Source: Saccoglossus kowalevskii (Eukaryota; Hemichordata; Enteropneusta; Harrimaniidae). From it: DNA of 64,000 nt. The position numbers were made by a program, and so were the translations under genes. Shown one piece after another: positions 61,271 to 64,000 of this stretch (position 1 is its first letter; the number at the start of each line of letters is the position of its first letter). Below the pieces are notes generated by a model. The model had not been told where the DNA came from and did not search any database. It worked only from the letters and a program-made list of their open reading frames with translations. The stretch is taken from contig NW_003122411.1 in NCBI RefSeq assembly GCF_000003605.2, positions 53,979-117,978 on the forward strand, given 5' to 3'.

Positions 61271-61411
61271 ATTTTAAATCCAGCGAATATATCTTTTTTT
61301 CCTATATTTTACATGAACTTGTCAAAAATCAGTGAAAATAAATTCCATACAAAACACCCAAAAAGTCTTTCAGCAAAAATTAATTCCAGCTAAAACAAAG
61401 TATTTTACAGC
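61271..61411. mobile_element. Truncated MITE of family M1
   Basis: Matches the right two thirds of 39,542-39,753: ATCCAGCGAATATA, TTTTTTTCCTATATTT, CAAAAATCAGTGAAAATAAA, TTCCATACAAAA, AAAGTATTTTACAG. The left end is missing. Confidence 0.6.
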
Positions 61412-61875
61412 AACATTTGTGAGCAACCATAACAATTAACAGCAATTGTTTGTTCTTTCTCCCATAAATAAACAATTACCTTTGGACCACCTTCTCAAAT
61501 CTTTAATAATTAGTGGCTTTCAAATTGTTCCTGTTCCTAAAGGCTGCCATGGAGATTGTTAATTAATCTATATATATATCAAGGATTTTCTTCATATCAA
61601 ATACTAATGTCCAGTTGATTGAACATCAGATTAAATCTTATCTATATTCAAGGCAATTTATAATTAGACTGCTGTGATGACATCATTGGCCACCGATTAT
61701 CTCAATCAATTATCTCCAATGTCTAATTTTAAATAATCAGATGTGTATTCCTGTATGCCTAATAATAGTGTTATATATATCACAGGATATCTTATAGACT
61801 TGCATACAAGTGGTGCTCGCGTTAGAGATCTTGGCACGTGCTGAGACTAGGGAATGTGCTAAAACTTGTGTGTGA

Positions 61876-61935
61876 CTGATCGGGACCGAGTCAGCCCCGA
61901 AAGATGCTTGGGGCCGAAACGCGGCATGTGCCGAG
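61876..61935 (+). other. Stem-loop cluster with CGAAACG, resembling a decayed hammerhead-type motif
   Basis: Adjacent helices can form: CTGATCGG/CCGAGTCAG (61,876-61,894), GCCCC/GGGGC (61,894-61,914), then CGAAACG, then CGGCA/TGCCG. The order helix - CGAAACG - short helix recalls hammerhead ribozymes carried by Penelope-like retroelements. The CUGANGA core is not intact, so activity is unlikely. No reverse transcriptase was seen nearby. Confidence 0.3.
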
Positions 61936-62754
61936 ATTTGCTGCCTGAACTCTCGACAAAAGCCAAATTCACGTCCTCTGTGGTGAATTTAAGAGAACAT
62001 ATGCTGAACTATACTAGTAGGAAATGATAATGAAGGCAAATGTAGATATACATGGTGGATGCTGTAATAATGAATGAAATGAATGCAAACCGTCGTCAGC
62101 GTCGCATATTTATGTGTGCTGCAACCGCTGTTTTCTTGCAATGCTACATTGACGTGAAAAAAATAATTGTTTTTCAAATCTTCTTTGCCGTTCATGTGCA
62201 CGATGACTCATAATAAATACCATAACGGCAAATGGATATAATTACAATATAGCAATTATTATTATCATCATATCGTTTTCCATGTTTGTGTCAAATAACA
62301 GATCAACGAATGAGGGCGTGATTTTGGCACGAGCTGAGGCGACAGACTTCAAGAAAGTCAACTGTTAATACAACCACAGTCAACGAATAGAACATAGTTT
62401 TTTGTTTTGTGTAGAAAAAGACCCCCTGGGCGTGTGCCCGGATATGACCTCAACTTCTTTATTGTGTCAAAAGTGGGGGGTGGGCGTTTGTCCAGGCATG
62501 GGTTCTTACCCGGATAAGTACGGTACTACCAGTCACTGCCATTTTTAATAAAAACAAGCCATGCATGGCACAGTCCCTGTTAGTTATCAAATTTAAGATA
62601 TATAGTTTTGTTTACAGTAATATAGTTGGAACATAAACAAGTCACAAGTATGGATCCAAAAGATGGTGCTTGATTATGATGATTTTTTAACATTAAAATG
62701 ATTGACGTCTTGTATCTGATCGTCAAACGAGTACTTGTCTATATTGAGAAATAT

Positions 62755-63060
62755 TGCTTTGGAACAGCATTAATTAAAACAAAATAACCACCAGTCGGCT
62801 ATTTTAAATTGGATCTGCAAAATAAAATGATGTGCATCAAGGTTCCATAATGTCCTACGTATGTACCAAGTTTAAACAAAATCCATGATTTTGATGATTT
62901 TTTAGCACAAAAATGGCCACCATTATATTATTATACCATTATGATATTATGTATGATGTATGTGTGAAATTTGATTGAAATTGGTCCAGGGATGTTTAAG
63001 ATGGACGCACAAAGGTCAAAACATAAGTCCCCATTTTCAGACTGCGTCTAAACGAGGACT
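62755..63060. repeat. Dispersed repeat copies (GATGTGCAT / AAGTTTGAA type)
   Basis: Contains ACCAGTCGGCTATTTTAAAT, AAAATGATGTGCATCAAGG, ACCAAGTTTAAACAAAATCC and GAAATTTGATTGAAATTGGT with GTCCAGGGATGTTTAAGATG. Parallel to 3,090-3,250 and 58,960-59,170. Confidence 0.6.
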
Positions 63061-63593
63061 AAACAGCGAAAAATGTGTACATGCAGCATCATAACTCTGA
63101 GACTCTTGGACTGATTTACACAAAATCCAAGGTGTACCACAAAAACGTACAGATACACGTAAATTTTGTTCATGGGTCTGCATATACATGTACATGTTCA
63201 ATATGTTTTTGTGTTACGAACGTACAAACTTACAGACGTACAATTACATTGTAGACTGTAATGAAGTCATTAAGCCACTTGACAACAGATTATCTCTATC
63301 GTATGATTTCATTATAATTCGCCTGATTTGTATGTGTATTCCTAATAATCATACAAAAACAAAACTGACATAAACAGAACATTGTTCAGCGAGTAAAAAT
63401 AAATGTGTGTTTAAATATTATGTTAAACAGTGTTTATGACACAAATCTTGCGTGATTTTTGTTCATGTGACTTCGCAGTTCATTGTTGTTTTCTTCCTGG
63501 CGCCATTTTAAAGTCAATTTCTTCGTTGTTGTTACCTAAATAAGTATTTTATTCATTGATAATTCACTACAAACTCTACCACCTGAATTCACT

Positions 63594-63764
63594 ATGCAAC
63601 GTAACATCGTAACTACTCGAAGCAGAGGCATGAAACGTAAGGCATCCGCTGTCTCGATTGCAAGTTCGTCTACAGAGGCAGTTGATTACTGTACAAGCAG
63701 TCAGCCTTCTACAAGTACGCGATCTCGGAAACTGTCACCTGATTCAGACAACCCTGCCAAATAA
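63594..63764 (+). CDS. Small coding-like frame, unidentified, possible first exon
   Basis: A 56-codon frame begins MQRNIVTTRSRGMKRKASAV, continues with Ser/Thr-rich sequence and ends LSPDSDNPAK and TAA. Its composition is much less AT-biased than its surroundings. Shifting frame at the stop, a further run stays open (KLTLNPSKVQQSCC ... VVQRTSANR) up to AACAG|GTGAAT at about 63,903, a possible splice donor. About 90 bp upstream is CTGGCGCCATTTTAAAG, similar to a YY1-type promoter site. It could be a real first exon with a nearby donor before the stop, a frameshifted relic, or a transposon gene. I recognise no family. Confidence 0.35.
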   Translation: MQRNIVTTRSRGMKRKASAVSIASSSTEAVDYCTSSQPSTSTRSRKLSPDSDNPAK

Positions 63765-64000
63765 AACTGACTTTAAATCCCAGTAAAGTTCAACAAAGCT
63801 GCTGCAAAATGATTTTCAACACCACACCAGATATAACAAGACATGAAATGTCACAGTCCCCGTTATTTGATTATAAAGTTGTACAAAGAACATCTGCAAA
63901 CAGGTGAATAAATATGTACTCTTTGTGGTTACAACTCATCATAAAGTGATTTCCGATGATCTAGTTTTGTACTGACAACTAAAAACTTCCACTGACCCAT

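Overview
This is an AT-rich animal nuclear window with long introns, GT-AG splicing and heavily decayed mobile elements. It looks like a marine invertebrate; a hemichordate, echinoderm, cephalochordate or mollusc would all fit, and I cannot decide among them. No prokaryotic gene structure, rRNA or CRISPR array is present. Almost every long open frame is spurious or transposon-derived. The host genes are split into short exons, found here by protein similarity plus splice signals and reading phase.

Host genes. Two phospholipase C-beta genes of the PLCB4/norpA class lie head to tail on the minus strand. Gene A (right) contributes its 3' half as fifteen exons between 59,986 and 36,095. They encode the end of the catalytic Y box, the C2 domain, the Galpha-q-binding helices, a serine/asparagine-rich linker and the long helical C-terminal domain, ending at a stop codon. 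All phases join without a frameshift, giving 1,965 nt (654 codons plus stop). The catalytic X box and most of Y must lie beyond the right edge. Gene B (left) contributes its 5' end: a start-codon exon at 19,855-19,772 and two further PH-domain exons at 16.5 kb and 10.7 kb. The rest must lie beyond the left edge, or in exons I could not recognise in the first 10.6 kb. A relatively GC/CpG-rich stretch at 20.4-21.3 kb, upstream of gene B, is its probable promoter. About 16 kb separate the stop of gene A from the start of gene B.

Between the genes (about 21-36 kb) is a transposon graveyard: a minus-strand LINE reverse-transcriptase relic, a Ty3/Gypsy-type protease relic, a plus-strand LINE with CFDP2-like endonuclease and reverse transcriptase carrying an inserted tRNA-derived SINE with visible target-site duplication, a TTAA-flanked miniature element, a roughly 160-bp tandem repeat field and a 1.2-kb inverted-repeat element.

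Gene A introns hold more elements: TTAA-flanked (piggyBac-like) non-autonomous elements, TA-flanked palindromic MITEs, three minisatellite fields, an LTR-like segment with heat-shock elements and a TATA box, a second SINE copy, and a five-copy 82-bp array with a strictly alternating variant. At the right edge a small coding-like plus-strand frame ends near a splice donor.

The most noteworthy points are the tandem PLCB4-type paralogues, the heat-shock-element-bearing LTR-like insertion antisense inside gene A, and several unlabelled non-autonomous transposon families with readable ends.
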